Position numbers and translations under genes: made by a program | In this document: piece by piece, positions 21,891-34,593 of the stretch | Numbering within the stretch: the first letter of the stretch is position 1 | Layout of the letters: the number at the start of each line of letters is the position of its first letter | The notes under the pieces: model-generated | Databases searched by the model: none | Seen by the model: the letters and a program-made list of their open reading frames with translations, nothing else | What the model was told of the DNA's origin: nothing | Assembly (NCBI GenBank): GCA_905178155.1 | Contig: CAJINV010000016.1 | Span: 1,481,199 to 1,545,198 of the forward strand | Reading direction: 5' to 3' | DNA length: 64,000 nucleotides | Origin: Amoebophrya sp. A120 | Taxonomy: Eukaryota > Sar > Dinophyceae > Syndiniales > Amoebophryaceae

Positions 21891-24635
21891 TCACGACAAA
21901 ACATTTGCCCAATCTTCCAAATCATAGCGCACCCGTGACTATCCTGTGCAAAAGTATCGCACTCGTAGTAATCGCAGTCATGCATCACAAATCTGGCTCC
22001 CAAGGCACATCAGCATGACAAATTCAGCATGACAAATTCCATTTGTCACGCTGAGCGAATTTGTAAGTATTGCAATTAGAATTACTACTGCTACGATACT
22101 TTTGCAATTCATAGTGCCTGAATCGACCCTGTTTCCGGATCGAATTCGTGCACCAATCTGCCCTGATGCACCGGGTCGATCAGTTGCAGGCGATTCAAGT
22201 CCTCGTTTTCTATCGGCGGCGCGGACGGGCGGATGCTGTTCTCATCGTCGTGACCATCGTCTGGTATTAGAGCAGAGCCGGATGGCAGAATGGCTGGATG
22301 GCGTGGGTGGTGTTGGTGTGAAGATGTCGAGCTGAAAGTAGAACTTGCAAGGTTTTGATGATTCGAAACCAACGCCGTTGTGGTATAATCATTTCCACCA
22401 ATTCTTCCCATCCCAATCGCCTCCGCGAGGTTGTTCGGGAAGTTTTCCTCATCCTCGTGAAACCTGCTTAAGTCTTCCACGATGTACTTCTGGCTGAGCA
22501 CCTGGATCTGGCCGATCCGCAAGTAATCCAGATAGACCTGGTACACCGCGGTAAGAAGTAGAAACAACCCGGTGACAAACCCCATGAAAGTGAACGAAAC
22601 CGCTAATCCGATTGCGAGGATGAGGAGGAGAAATTTGTTTTCTTGGAAATACTGCTGAAACAGCACCCGCGTGTTGTGCGCGCAGTTGTGAACGATGCCC
22701 CGGTGGGAGGCTGCCGCACGTCCTCCTCTGGTGCCGCAGCAGCAGCAGGAAAACAAGTTGCAGCAGCAGACCCACATCCTCGGTACGAAACAGCAAAACA
22801 GACTCCGGATTGCGAATAGCAAGCGGAATCTCGGCCCAAACCAGAAAAAGGGCCGGGGCGGGCCCCAGAAGAACCTGCCTCGTCGCCAGCGGTAGTTGTT
22901 CCAGCGGTATCGGTTTTGGAACCGTTGGTACTGCGGACGCAAGACGAACGCGCGCGAACCAAGCCAGGTCGTGTCTTGTTGGGGAAGCGGGTGCTGGTCA
23001 TTGTTCTGCTGTTCATCCGCGGCCCGTCGAGTTTCCTGCGCTCGGCTCGATTCTGGTGTTGGCCCCACGACTACATTTTGGCCGCCGCTGGGAACCTGCC
23101 CGTGCGGCAATCTTTGCGCGATACAAGTAGGAGTTGCAGGTGACAGTTGATTGGACGCCGCAAGTATCCCATTCCCACCACCAATTACAGGCCGCATAAC
23201 GCTCGCCGAATCTTGTTGTGGTTGTCCATCTCCGCGCACCGACGGTACTCCGAAAATCAGCCGCTTCAACAACCGATACCAGCCGTAGACGCTGTAAACC
23301 AGTAGAACGACGCACAAAATCTCCACCAAACCATAGACGTAGTACACTCCCTTCCGCCCGTATCGCAAGAAAAAAGTGTTACAGTTACACATTGTGTTGC
23401 AGGAGCCGCAAGACAGACAACCTTTGTCATGCAGGAAATGCTTGCGAGCTTCGTTTCCTTCCTGTTTTCCCTTGTGATCTTCGCAAGTTTTCCCTGCCAC
23501 ACAGAGGAAATTTGTGATGCAGAAACTCGAACAAATGTGTAACTGTAACACTTTTTTCTCGTGATAGCCCGAAGAAAAACTCTTCCTCGAAATTGTTCCT
23601 CCGAATCCAAGCGGGAAACGCTTTCCGGAGCTCATCGTGGAGAAAATAGATGTCAATACCCGCGGTAACGACGGCAGATAATATCACCACCAGTTGAAAC
23701 AGCCAGAAGTAGAAGCAGGATTTTTTCAGAATCTTCTTTCGAAACTCCGCCTGCTCCCGTTCTCCGTTGCTCGTCACGTTTGTAACTAACCTCAGCTGGT
23801 ACTCGAAACTGCACTCGCAACAATGCGTGAACGCAGCGGCGTTGTAGCTCGTTCCGTTTACGCGCCAGGCATCCAGGCATCTGCGGTGCACGAAGCGGCT
23901 GTTGAAGTTGTGGCAGAGACAGGGGGAGATCAGCGCGTTTTCATCATTGAAACTATCTGTAGAAGTCGTGTTGTTGGTGTTAACGAGCTGCGTATCTTCC
24001 GTTTCTCCCTCTTCCAGCAAGCAGATCCGACACCGTTTTCTCGACTGGCGCGGCTGCTGTTGCTGCAATAACTCATCGCTGTAAACGCGAACTTGCAGGG
24101 GGTCGTCGTTTAAAGCGGCTTGTTGTGCATCTTCTTGTAGTTGTCCCACGACGAAACTGCTTGTTTGTTCGTGTGCCTGCGGGAACCCATCGTGAAAGGA
24201 GGTTGGTACAGCAGCGGGCTGACTTCTGCCGCGAGGTGACGACAAGGTGCCTCCGACTTGTTGGTCATTTTCCAGTAACGGCTGATGCTGTGGGTTTTGA
24301 CTTAATATCTGTTGCTGCAAAACGCGCTGGAGTGGAAGCTGGGAGCTACGAGCTGGGTAGGAAAGGCTGTTGTTGATCCCACTAGCATAGCCGTAATTCG
24401 GACTAGAAGTAGCGCTCGAGGACGTCCCAGCATTCGTCGGCAAAACAATTGCGCCGGAAGCAAAAATGTTTCGATTTTCCACTTCCGTCAACACTCGGTG
24501 GGGCTGCGCTTGCAGAAACTGGGGACGGCTATATTGCAAAGGTTGGATTTGGAAGTTGAGGCCGGGGGTGGACCGGGGAGGCTGGGGATAATTCCCGTTG
24601 CCCGTTGGCGGTGAAGGTTGGTGGCTGTTGTTCAT
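21891..24635 (-). CDS. RING-CH (MARCH-type) multi-pass membrane E3 ubiquitin ligase
   Basis: Exons: 23567-24635, 22114-23355, 21891-21934, total 2355 nt, 784 residues. The start is the ATG at 24635 and the stop is the TGA at 21891. A Gln/Ser/Pro-rich N-terminus leads to a RING-CH zinc finger at about residues 204-282: CRIC, then CLCH, then HRRC, then CCEC, the C4HC3 order of the family, which transfers ubiquitin to membrane proteins. A membrane helix follows (FQLVVILSAVVTAGIDIYFL), then another (VEILCVVLLVYSVYGWY), then a cysteine cluster (CCCNLFSCCCCG, possibly palmitoylated), then two more helices (LLLILAIGLAVSFTFMGFV and onward). The acidic tail ends ARVRYDLEDWANVLS. Both introns are introners. 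Substrate unknown. Confidence 0.85.
21940..22113. mobile_element. Introner, family D, in gene 5
   Basis: A 174-bp element starting TATCCTGTGCAAAAGTATCG and ending CGATACTTTTGCAATTCATA. The flanking 5-mers are GTGAC (21935-21939) and GTGCC (22114-22118). Excision joins ...DPETGSIQA to RVRYDLEDWANVLS-stop; reading through would stop inside the element. Confidence 0.88.
23361..23566. mobile_element. Introner, family G, in gene 5
   Basis: A 206-bp element with inverted ends AAAAAAGTGTTACAGTTACA and TGTAACTGTAACACTTTTTT, starting TATCG and ending GATA. The target duplication is GCCCG (23356-23360 and 23567-23571). Excision joins ...EEEFFFG to RKGVYYVYG in frame. Confidence 0.9.
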
Positions 24636-25158
24636 CTTCGTAAATGATGTGTTGGTCTTCCTAAATCGCCTCGAGCTTCCTATTAATACTGGCAAATGAT
24701 GTCAATACCAGATGAAACGGACATTGTGGGATGGCAGGGGTAAACGTAAATTTTCCTTAGGGATGCTGTGCTGCAATTCTTGACAATCAAAAAAAATCCA
24801 GCGGACTAGAAAACATGAAGGAACAATCGGACACCTCGAGAACGAAAAAGCAGGCCTTTTTGCAGAAGTTTTTCTCTCTCAGCACAGCCACAGCATTGTT
24901 GTTCCCTCGTCGTCACTCTCTCGTGTCAACACTCCTTTGAACAATAAAATGTAAACTATTCATTTTCATTTCGTATTAATTTACTACGCCCTAGGCCTAG
25001 CCTTGACTGTACGTCACTCTGACATTGCCAGTTCTTCGACGTGATTCTTTGTATGCAAGGGCTTAATACTAGAGCACAAATCGCAGTAAAAAAACGTTCC
25101 ATGTCGAGGTAACAGGGCGCCACAGAGTTGTCACATGGTTTCGTCTCTCACAACTATC
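24636..25158. other. Intergenic, no gene seen
   Basis: 523 bp between gene 5 and IMP4. AT-rich in the middle, with no supportable frame and no repeat noticed. Confidence 0.5.
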
Positions 25159-26271
25159 CTATGCCAAGACATCTTTTTGTTTGTTGAAGTAGGGCCGCAA
25201 GACCCACTCCACCTTGCAGTCTTTCATATCCAACGTGCCCAATTCTACTCTGTACAACTGCAGGCTGAATCTTGGACCCACTTCCCGCAATTCCACATCT
25301 TCCGCCTTCTTGTTCACTTCCGCATCGTTATTCGTGGTCAGTCTTCGCTTCTTCATACCAGATTCTTTCCCATCCCCGTAGTTGTAATGCCGAAAATGGA
25401 TGGTATCCTTGTTGTTCGCAAACGTCATCACCCGGTTTCCCAACGGCGCGGCTGGGGGGAAGAGTGCTTTAAGTATCGTTGAAACCCGTTTTCCGAACTG
25501 AGATTCAAAGTTGTGAAACACCAAATGTGGTGCCGCCTCTGACATGTTGTCTGGCTTTTCCGCCAGGTCGTGCCTGAGGATCACGTTTTTCATTCCGAAA
25601 TACGCTGTTGGTCCGTAGGGAAGATGGGAAACAATCAACCCGTCTGGCTCACCACGATGCTCGTGAACGATCACGATATCCGTCACGTCGTTTTTCCTAG
25701 CCATATCGACCAGGTCTTTCATCACGTAGCTACCTGTAGTTTTAGTGATGGGTTGGGGAAGGTTGACCAACATTAACATTTTCTATGCATCAAGCACATC
25801 CACATCATAGAAGCCTCGAGTCGCTTTCTTGTGATAGAGCACGACTAGGACTACGTACTGCCACGCACTAGGTCGGAGATGAAGAGAACAAATCTACTAG
25901 TTGTCAAAAACAATCTTACCTCGGTTTATCCTCTGCGCGTTGGGCAACAATAATCGGAATTCCTTCACGAAGCTCATCAACCTCGATGACGGTTCCCGGG
26001 CTGTCGTTATGACGATTTTGGGGTCTTTTACCCCCAGATACGCGTATTCGTCATCCAGGACTTGGTGTTGTTCCTTCGTCTTGTCATCGTCCAAATCCAG
26101 TTTCTGTCTCAGTTGATCGGCGGATTTGTTTCTCAAATCGGTCGGGAGAGCTTTGTTTTCCTCGAGGGCTTCGCGTAATCTCTGTTTCTTGTCAAAAGTC
26201 GTCCGCTCCTTCTCCTCCAGCGCCTTCTGGTAAAGGTACTCCTTCCGCTGACGGGTGGATTTGCGGAGCAT
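25159..26271 (-). CDS. IMP4: U3 small nucleolar ribonucleoprotein IMP4 (Brix domain)
   Basis: Exons 25920-26271 and 25159-25733 give 927 nt, 308 residues, close to the usual length of IMP4. The N-terminus MLRKSTRQRKEYLYQKALEE and the signatures DPKIVITTAREPSSRL, VHEHRGEPDGLIVSHLPYGP and KRVSTILKALFP are those of IMP4. It binds U3 snoRNA in the small-subunit processome and helps 18S pre-rRNA cleavage in the nucleolus. The single intron (25734-25919, 186 nt) is canonical: donor GTAAG, acceptor CTACAG, joining AQRINRG to SYVMKDLVDM. The start was chosen at the ATG at 26271 because IMP4 proteins begin ML(R)R/K. This conserved housekeeping gene has no introner, unlike its neighbours. Confidence 0.97.
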
Positions 26272-27491
26272 TTTGATTTTCTTCGCGGTTACTGTTGCAA
26301 ACAAAGTGCAGAAATTTCTTCAGTGGAAAGAGCAGCTAGTGCTGTGATGTGAAAACAGAGTCGCGAAAACAGACGAGTCTTGGATGGGAGCAGATGATGT
26401 TAACCTATCTAGAGTCGTGCGTGTTCGCTGGTTGTGTCGATGCAGCTGAAAAAGTAAAAGAGAACGATTCGTCCGTGCATTTTTGCTTTGTGTCCAAAGA
26501 TCATCATCGAGATCAACTAGAACTACATTTTCTTCAATTTCTTCACAGTGCAGACGCAGAGCCCTTCTCATAAGCGTTAGGACCTGGATCGCCGATCGCG
26601 TTCTTTGATGAAATCATTGTTTGATCTCCTTCTACTCCGCGAATATCACAAGTTCTCTGTGAGCAGCTCCATCGCCGGGATCATTTTTTTTTTCGCTTTA
26701 TTCATCTGAGAAGATCTTTATTAGGTGTATTCACTTAGAGTTGGAACGATGTTGATCTGGATCTGTATCTCCTCTTTTATTTGCTCAAGACCGGGGTACG
26801 ACAGACCTTCTTTGCGCAAGCGCGCTAGAAGGCCCCGCAGCTCCCCTTCGCCTCGCAATCGCAAAGCACTGAGACGCTGACGCGACCTCTGTCGTCGATC
26901 GACAGTTAGATTCCTGATTTTGGTAGTTTATGTGTAGGACAGCTATTATACAACAGCAGCACTCTTCAGTAAAGTAGTCACTGTGTGCTGTTTCAATGAG
27001 GCAAGCGCAAGCTTATCAGAACTTTTCCTGTACATTTACTCGGTGGCTCGTACTACTACTAGCTACTGATTAAGATTGTGATTCAAAAAACGTTTTTTTG
27101 AGAATGAAAGAATTCGTACCATACATACGCTTCAAGTTGGTTTTTGCGGTGCTCATGAACATGACCTCCACCTCCAACCAACCCAGCATAATATATTGTC
27201 TCTAGCATATAAATTGAGTACAGATACAGTCTAGTCGTGTAACAAGTCTGTGTAACGCAAGCCGGAAGGAAAAGCATACTTACTACCAAAAGGTTTTGTA
27301 ACGCAAGCCGGAAGGAAAAGCATACTTACTACCAAAATAAAGGTTTTGTTGAAAATGAATCCTATTTTTGTTTGCAGTTCTTCGTCTTTGGAAAAAAAAA
27401 ACTACTGCGTTCTTCGATTTTTGATTTTGAAAAAATTTGCGCGGCGTCGGCTAAACCTTGATCTTCATTTAGACGACCGCAACTTTTATCA
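26272..27491. other. Intergenic, with a short tandem repeat
   Basis: 1.2 kb between IMP4 and gene 7. I see no gene. A 46-bp tandem duplication lies at 27251-27348 (separate entry). Confidence 0.55.
27251..27348. repeat. 46-bp tandem duplication
   Basis: Two adjacent copies of a unit beginning TGTAACGCAAGCCGGAAGGA. The first is 27251-27296; the second, 27297-27348, differs by a short AT-rich insertion (ATAA). It lies about 150 bp downstream of the stop of gene 7. Confidence 0.85.
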
Positions 27492-30400
27492 CTACTTCGC
27501 GATCTTGTTGTAACTAGTCTCCGCCCAGGTTCTCCTCTGCATCACCTGCGTCCGCAGCTGCTCTCGTTCCTTGACCATTATCTTCATCATTTGCTTTGCC
27601 CCGACAACTAACTGCTCCAGGACACCGTTGAGCAACAGCAGCTCCCCGTCGGACATCTGATTGCAAACGCCCTCTGTGACAATCGACGCTCCAGCGGGGT
27701 AAAGGCGGAGTAAGTCGCCGAGATTTTCCAAAGGAACAGCGGCGTATTCTTCGAGGAGCCTTTTCGGGATATTAGACGGGATTTTCCAGGGTTCTTGTTG
27801 CGGCACGGAAGGAGCCAAACCTGGAAACGCCGCTGCAGTTGCTCCTGCGCCAGGATGTGCAGCTCCAGGCATGGGAGCTGGGTAAGCACCACCGTAGGCA
27901 GCAGCTCCTGCTGCACCAGGCATCTGATGTTGGGGCGCAACGCCTGGGTACTGCATAGTGCCCCCATGTGGCTGCTGCTGCGCTGCGTAGGGATTGTGGT
28001 GCTGGCCACCTCCGTAGGGATGTTGACCTGCATGCTGCTTTGCCGCAGGATGGCCTTTTCCTCTGCTCATCCTGTCCTTTTCTTTACCAGCAGCTGCGCC
28101 CGTGGTCTCCTCATCTTCCTCCGCAGAATTCGTGTTCGATCCAATTACACCGCCGAACATCGCCCCGATCCCGGAAACCAATCTGGATCCGAAGTTCGGC
28201 AAACCAGAGTCGTCTTCGTTTTCGTTATCTGCTGTACTTTTCAAAAAATCTTCCGTTTGATTCTTCGAGGCCGAAGAAGTTGACTTCTTCTCTTCCTTAC
28301 TCGATCCCTTTATCAGCGCTCGATCCGATTCCTTCGCGATCTTTTTCAGCTGCTCCAGTTGCGACGACCCCTGATCAACATTTGCTGTAGTTTGCAGCAC
28401 ATCCTCCGGTTTTTTCACCTGAAAGGATCTCTTCGGCGGTTTCGATTTCGTACTACTGTCCTTCGAACTCGCCCCAATCGGCGGCGGTTCTTCGGCAGAA
28501 GAGGTTGCTGGCGTGGAGGAAGAGAAGGAGGGAAGAGCAGCTCCTTTACTGCCAGAATTTTCATCTCGTCCGCCAGATCCACCGGCAAATTTCGGCGTTT
28601 GTTTCGGGGCGGGTAGGTTTTTAGCGACGTTTTTGTCACCACTCGATAAACCTGCTGCGGCAGAACTACCGAGAGCAAGCGCTGGAACAGCAGCAGCAGA
28701 AGTACCACTACCATCTTTCTTCTCCCCGATGGAAGGACTGCGGCTCTTACTCACAGAAGCGCTTCTACTCCTTTCCTTCCGTCTCTCCAACATGGCTCTT
28801 TGCTTCGGGGAGTTATCGGTTGCAAAAGCGGCGCCTAATTCCGTGATCACCGATGGGGAGTTTTTCTGGCAGCTTGTCAACGCGTTTCCCAACTTCGCCA
28901 AGATTTTCGGTAGTAACTTCATCGTCCATTCTGTTGACTCTTCTGTCCAAAGCGCCATGATTTCGTTGTAGTGGTCGGAGGCGACGACTTTGTGCCATTT
29001 CGGCCGCTCGAAGACCAAATTGATCAATTCCAGCGTGATTTCCTTAATGTCGTCGTCCTTGTTCGTTTGGAAACAGTTTGTCACCGCTTTCCGGAACTGC
29101 ACAATGTCCAGCTCATCTCTTGTCTCTTCCGCAATTTCCGGCACCCGGGAAAGTAAGATCTCGTACAGCGATTCCCGCTGCTCCAGAAACAGCCGGCACA
29201 ACCACTGCACCGCCTGCGCTTGCGCTTTTTTGTCTGCAGAAGGGGTGGAGGCTTTGGGGATGGTGCGCCCGGAGGAGATGGTGGAGGAGTTGTGCGGATC
29301 GGTAGAAGTGTTTTCCATGCTGTGAACGCCTTCGAAGTTGACATTGAGATTTGACTCCATGATCATCTCCGGCGAGTCGTAGCTGCAGCCTCGTACAGAA
29401 TCTCCTATTTGGTCGTCGTTGAATGTGTTGAGTGTCGACATGCTGGAGTTCGAACTTCTAGTCGAGGACGTAGGTGATAGCGAGAGACCCAACGAAGAGT
29501 GCCTGCGTCGTGGAGATCGCGAAAGAGATGGGCCAGAAGATGATGATGATGATGATGTCGAGAGCCGTGGTGTCGTTCCCGCGGGAGCTGCTGACAATTC
29601 AGGAGACGAAAAAGGACTCGATGAGGATGAGGATCCGCCGCCACCCGAACGAGAGTGCAAACTGCTTCTGCGGCCTCCTTCCACTACTTCCTGAAGCCAT
29701 CGTCCAACAGGAAGGTTATTGTGATCACAAAGCACTGGCAGCTCCGCTTTATGCTGCCCCTCCACACGGAAGCTCCCTCTCGAGGGCTGTGGTGCGTCGA
29801 CCAAATCTTCCAATTCTTGCACCTCTTCTCGTCCACTGCCCATCTCTACCAAATCTAAACCCAGAGAAGGGACCAGTTCTGTCGGCGTGAATTTCTTCCT
29901 GGAAAAATTATTGTGCCTTATCGGCTCATCGGAATAAAGTCCGTCTTGACTGGCTGGCGACACGGACAGTTTCGAAGTGGTCCCAGAACTCCTGGACTGG
30001 CCCAAAGAATCGATCTCATTTCCCGAAGATGACAAAGGACTACTGTTTCGCGCCGAATTCTTTCCGTTTTGTCCTCTCGCCGACGCTAGCGCGGATGAAT
30101 CGCGGAAGGCTTCGCGAATTCGTCGGTGATGGGAAGAGGAAGTACGGTTCTTCGTATTACCAGAACCAGCCTGTCCCTCCGCCTCTTGGTCCTTACCCCG
30201 AGAGGCGGCGTGATGAAAGTGTCTCTCCTTACTCGAAACGGACTGTGATCTGTCTGAGCCCGACACCACTTCCCTTCTTCTCCTCTCCTTGTTCCGCGGT
30301 TGCAGTTTGAAAGCGACGGAAGTAGAACTAGCACCCGCGTTCGACGAGCAACTCCCCGTTTTCGCCTTCACCCTAGCGGATTCCAATTTTTCCTTCAAAT

Positions 30401-33400
30401 TCCGATCGTTCGAGCCACGTAGATCGTCTAAATTCAACGATCCAGTGGAACTCCGTAAGTTCAACAAATCTCCCGTTTCCGCCAACGGGCTGGCCTGCGC
30501 GTTCTGGTGACTGCCCTCCTTGTTTTTCGCCATGACCTGAATCAAATCCTTCCACTGCTGCCGGAGGTCACGGACCGTGGATTGAACCCGCTCGTCTTTG
30601 TGCGATTTGTATTTCTGGGTGAAAACCCCGATTTTCGTTTTCCTCAGAATGTCCACCGTCATGTTGACATCGCGGAGGGCGTTGAGGAGGGGGAGAACTT
30701 CTTCGGGCGATTGACCTGAGTCCTCAATGTCGCGGATTACCTGATGTGAGTTGTGACTTTCACATTACAGATCACGAGAAGAATTGCACTTCTGCATGAC
30801 AAAGAGTTTTCTCTCGCGTTTGTCATGGGCAGCAAGATTCCATGTCGTAGCCAGTTGTATGTACCTGCAAAACTTTATTCAGCTCCGGATCCCTTCCGGC
30901 CGGCGGTGGCCCCACACTGGATGTTCTCGACGGCGGTCGTGGCAAGTTTGACCTCACCGGCGGCAGAGACGACTCCCGAGCCGAAACCCGCTGCGGCGGT
31001 GGTCTCGGAACCTTTGGAATTGCCAGCGGTATCCCGGATCTGCCTCGTTGTTGGCCGTCGTTGCTTTCCTGGGGCGGCGGTGGAGGCGGGGGCGGAATGA
31101 TTTGGTTGTTGACAACTTCTGGCGGCGTCGCAGTTCCGGAAGATTTGATTCCTGAAGCCGCTTTGTTCCGGAAAGACGCCATATTCACTACGTTGTTGTT
31201 ATTGTCTTTCTCCCCAAGCACTTTCGTATTGCCGTTGTTATTGCTGTTCTCCTCTTCTCCCCCACCAAACATGCCCATCACGGCGCTCCCGACGCCAGAA
31301 ACTAAGTTTTCCACCACATTCGCAGCCGAACCAGATCCGCCGACCAACGCCCGATCCCGGTCGGATCTCTTGCTGCCAGTTTTCTTCTTGAAAGCGCCCT
31401 GGACGTCACCTCTAGCTGTGTCGTTGTTGTCGTCCTCAGACGCGGTGTCTGAACCGGAGTCCGCGTTATTTTCCGACGGTGAACTGGAACTGATGTCCTG
31501 TCTCGCCGGTCGTCTCTTATTTCTGTCGCCTTTCGAACTCTTCCTCCCTGTCTTCCCGTTTTGATTCCCAGTTTTCGTACTTCCATTCGGCCCAATATCC
31601 GGGCTGGCTTTCGATGTGCTTCTGTATTGTTTCCGTTTCAGCTGCGATTGTTTCGACTGTTCGTACGGAGTGGTGTCGTGATTCCGCGCTTCGGCCGCCG
31701 CGTAAGCAGCGAGAGCCGCGCCGTGGTCGTACTGCGCATGAGGGTTGGTTTGCTGGGTCGCGTACTGATTGTACATCGCTTCGGCGCCGGCGGTTGCCGG
31801 ATGGTTGTACCCTGCAGCCCCGGCTGCCGCCATCAACCCACCCGGACCTGGGAAAGCGGGCTGGTGCGCACCAAACTGCGGACTCCCAACCGGGCCGCTG
31901 GCTCCGGGCGCGACCATTGGCATGCCCGTGTGACCCGGGCCAGCGCCACCGTAGAGCTGATTCGCCGCGGCCATTTGCATGGCCAGGGGGTTGAGGCCCA
32001 TCGGGTTGGCGGCCGCCATCATCGGGTTAAGCGCCATCATCAGCTGTTGTAGTGGGGTTTTTGCAATACAGATTTTTGTTTTTTGTTTTTCTTTTTCATC
32101 TCGCAATCGCTCAGCTATAGTGGGTTTTTTGCAATACAGATCGCATCCATTCATCGCAACAAATAAATGTAAATCACCTGTTGCTGCTGCTGCAACAATA
32201 ACTGCTGCTGCTGTTGAAACGCCTGCTCGTACTCCGTCAACCCGCCACCCACGCTCGGTAAGTTCAGTTGCGGTTTGTACAGAGGGTTCATCTCCGCCTG
32301 CGCAGTCACCATCTGATACACGGCGCTATCCTCGTCCAATGGTACTAGTCTGTCCCCTGTGTGCGGGAAAGAGGGTAAAGGCTCCAGCGGGATTTTCGTC
32401 GCCTTTGCGTAACCAGAATCGTCGATCAAGAAGGTGTTCACGAACCCGGCTACCACTCCATCCCGGACGAACGGGTCCATTTCCTGCACCCATCTAACAT
32501 GCCGTCTCCTCAACCGCTTCAATAGTTCGAAGAAAAACGCGTCCAAAGGATGTCGTCGGGAGAACCTCGTTTGATGTTCCGAGGTATTATTTCCCGCCCC
32601 TCTTGTCTCCACATAAACAGCGTCTTGCTGCACGTCGTCGAACCGGAAGGTCCACTGGCCGGGGATGGGGCAGAGCGCTGCGATCTTCAAAAACGGCATG
32701 CCCCAGACCATGGAATATGGCGTTCTCAAACGTTTGATGCAAGAGCCGCAACAATCAAAGGCGCAAGCTTGCTGCTTTCGCATCACAGATTTGGCACGGA
32801 TTTACTTAGAAGATGCTGCGTAGCCTTTCGGAGATTTGTCATACGAAGCGGCTTGATCATCCACCGCCCGGCTCAAAGTAGTTTTGCATGACAAATTCAT
32901 GTAACAGTTCAGAATGTAACGCTTGAGAACGCCATATGGAATCCGGGTAGTCTTTGACTTGGAAGTACTTGGCGAAAAGAACTAAGACTGCTGCGTGGAG
33001 GAGAGGGAATTGGTCCCGGATGACGCAGTCGAGCATCTGGGTTTGCGGGTCGAAATGCGGCTTTTCGCCTGCGCGGACAAGGGGGCGCTTGTCGGAGAGC
33101 TCCTTTGTGTACCTGATGATAGAGAAACAGAAAGTGGTTTGTTGTATGTACAACATAAGTACGCAAAATTTGCTCATCATGCGTGGTTGTACTTCGTAGC
33201 TCAACATTTTGAACTGCAGCAGGAGAAGAAGATCTAGATCTTCCCCAGTAGTTTATTGTACCATGCAAACCGTTTCCGTTGCTTATCCCTCTCCTCATTC
33301 ACTTTCTTCGCGAACCAGATCCTGCTGCCCGGTATGACTTTCTGCACTTTCTCCGCCAGAATCGCAATGTGTTCCTCCTCCCTCGGGTGTTGCCATCTGG

Positions 33401-34337
33401 ACCCCAGTTCCTGGTTCGAGTAATACGTGAATCCCGAGCCAAAATCACACTCCTCACTGGTCTTGTGTGCTGTCCACCCACTTGGTAACGGCGCGTAGTA
33501 GAGATCTCGGATCACGTGCACCAATTGCGGTTGCTGCTCCAAATCCACGCCGAGATAGATCGCGTACTGCACCAATTCCTCCACCCTTTCATCCGTGAAA
33601 AACGACGCAAATCTCGGGTCGGAGATCTCCTGCTGCGAAACTTGGGAGCCGGTTGGGGAGCCCTGCAAACCGGCAGAACTTTCCTTCTGCATCCCCATCG
33701 CGGCTTGCGCTCTGTGTAGTTGCTGGACCGCTTCCCGGTCGGAAACCCGTTCCCGTTGTTTTTTCTCGTGAATGGCTTGTTGCACGAGTCTTTGCTGCTC
33801 CCTTCGGGCTCGTTCGAACTCCTCTCTTAGTTCGTCCGAAATTTCGTATTTCATCTGCGCCGGCATCTTGTTCTTATTCCGGAGGAAAGAGGGGAGAAAG
33901 GAGGATACTTTCAACGGTTTGCTGTTCGACGTGGTAGATCCAGAACCACCAGCAGCTTTACTCGTAGATTGGCCCGCAGCGCCGCCTGCTTGCCCGCCGG
34001 CGGAAACTCGTTCCGAAACGGTTTCCTCTTTGATGCTGGATAAACCGCCTCTCGGTGGGGCGGTAAAGGAGAGGGAGGATTTAGCCGAGGCGGCTGCACC
34101 AGTTCCGGTTGTCGAAGAGTCATTTTGGGCGGTGGTCGTCGCCCCGGAAGTCGAGGATGAGGAGCTCGTCGCGTCAGTTGTCCCATTGCTCGCCGCCGTT
34201 TTGCTCTTGGCGGTTGAAGCCGCCGAGCCAGGAAACTTCGGGACGGACGGTGTCGACTTTTTCGCATCTGCGTCTGAGGGTGCGGGGTCTGTGATGAGTT
34301 TTTTCCATCGCTGCAAGCTCTCGCTTTTAGTGGACAT
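27492..34337 (-). CDS. Large nuclear-type protein with WW and TFIIS N-terminal-like domains
   Basis: Exons: 33262-34337, 32937-33112, 32178-32710, 30865-32043, 27492-30740, total 6213 nt, 2070 residues. A WW-like module sits at about residues 284-319 (LPSGWTAH, TYYSNQE, RWQHP). At about 988-1060 a helical module (VIRDIEDSGQ ... TVDILRKTKIGVFTQKY ... LRQQWKDLI) matches the TFIIS N-terminal/LW type found in transcription elongation factors. Long Gln-, Ser-, Pro- and Asn-rich stretches link them, and a helical region near IYEILL/VPEIAEETRDELD lies in the C-terminal half. WW domains bind proline-rich or phosphorylated partners, so a role in RNA polymerase II elongation or processing is inferred. 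Introns 1, 3 and 4 (33113-33261, 32044-32177, 30741-30864) are GT-AG; intron 2 is an introner. Confidence 0.8.
32716..32936. mobile_element. Introner, family C, in gene 7
   Basis: A 221-bp element starting TATGGCGTTCTCAAACGTTT and ending TGTAACGCTTGAGAACGCCATA. The target duplication is TGGAA (32711-32715 and 32937-32941). Excision joins ...QVKDYPDS to MVWGMPFLK in frame. It is the only introner in a gene whose other three introns are GT-AG. Confidence 0.9.
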
Positions 34338-34395
34338 AGAATCTTGCGACTGCTAGTCATCATGAATCTGAATCAATAGTAAAGTCGCAAATGCA

Positions 34396-34593
34396 TCATA
34401 ACATGCAAAATGTACCAGGCGGTGGCGGTGGCCGAAACGCATTGCTGGCTCGCTTCGGCACCGGTGCGGCAGCACCGAAGCCCGGGGTGTCGCTATCGCT
34501 GTCACTGTCGTCGATTTTTGGAACGGTTTTGTCCATCTTTGAAGGTTTTTTGCCGCCTGCTTGTGATGAAGAGGATGAACTTAGAGATGGCAT
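34396..34593 (-). CDS. Possible short acidic ORF, 65 residues
   Basis: An ATG-initiated frame with a Ser run, an acidic DDSDSDSD stretch and a Pro-rich end. It lies 58 bp upstream of the start of gene 7. Its composition looks protein-like, but there is no homology I recognise and no supporting splice structure. It could be a small gene, an upstream exon or chance. Confidence 0.25.
   Translation of the reverse strand: MPSLSSSSSSQAGGKKPSKMDKTVPKIDDSDSDSDTPGFGAAAPVPKRASNAFRPPPPPGTFCML

Noticed and set aside
25734-25919. Introner in the IMP4 gene
   Set aside because: The intron has a GTAAG donor and a CTACAG acceptor, no inverted ends, and no 5-bp duplication.
30842-30856. Possible dinoflagellate spliced-leader match (CGTAGCCAGTTGT)
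   Set aside because: Only the first few bases resemble the leader, and the stretch lies inside a GT-AG intron of gene 7.
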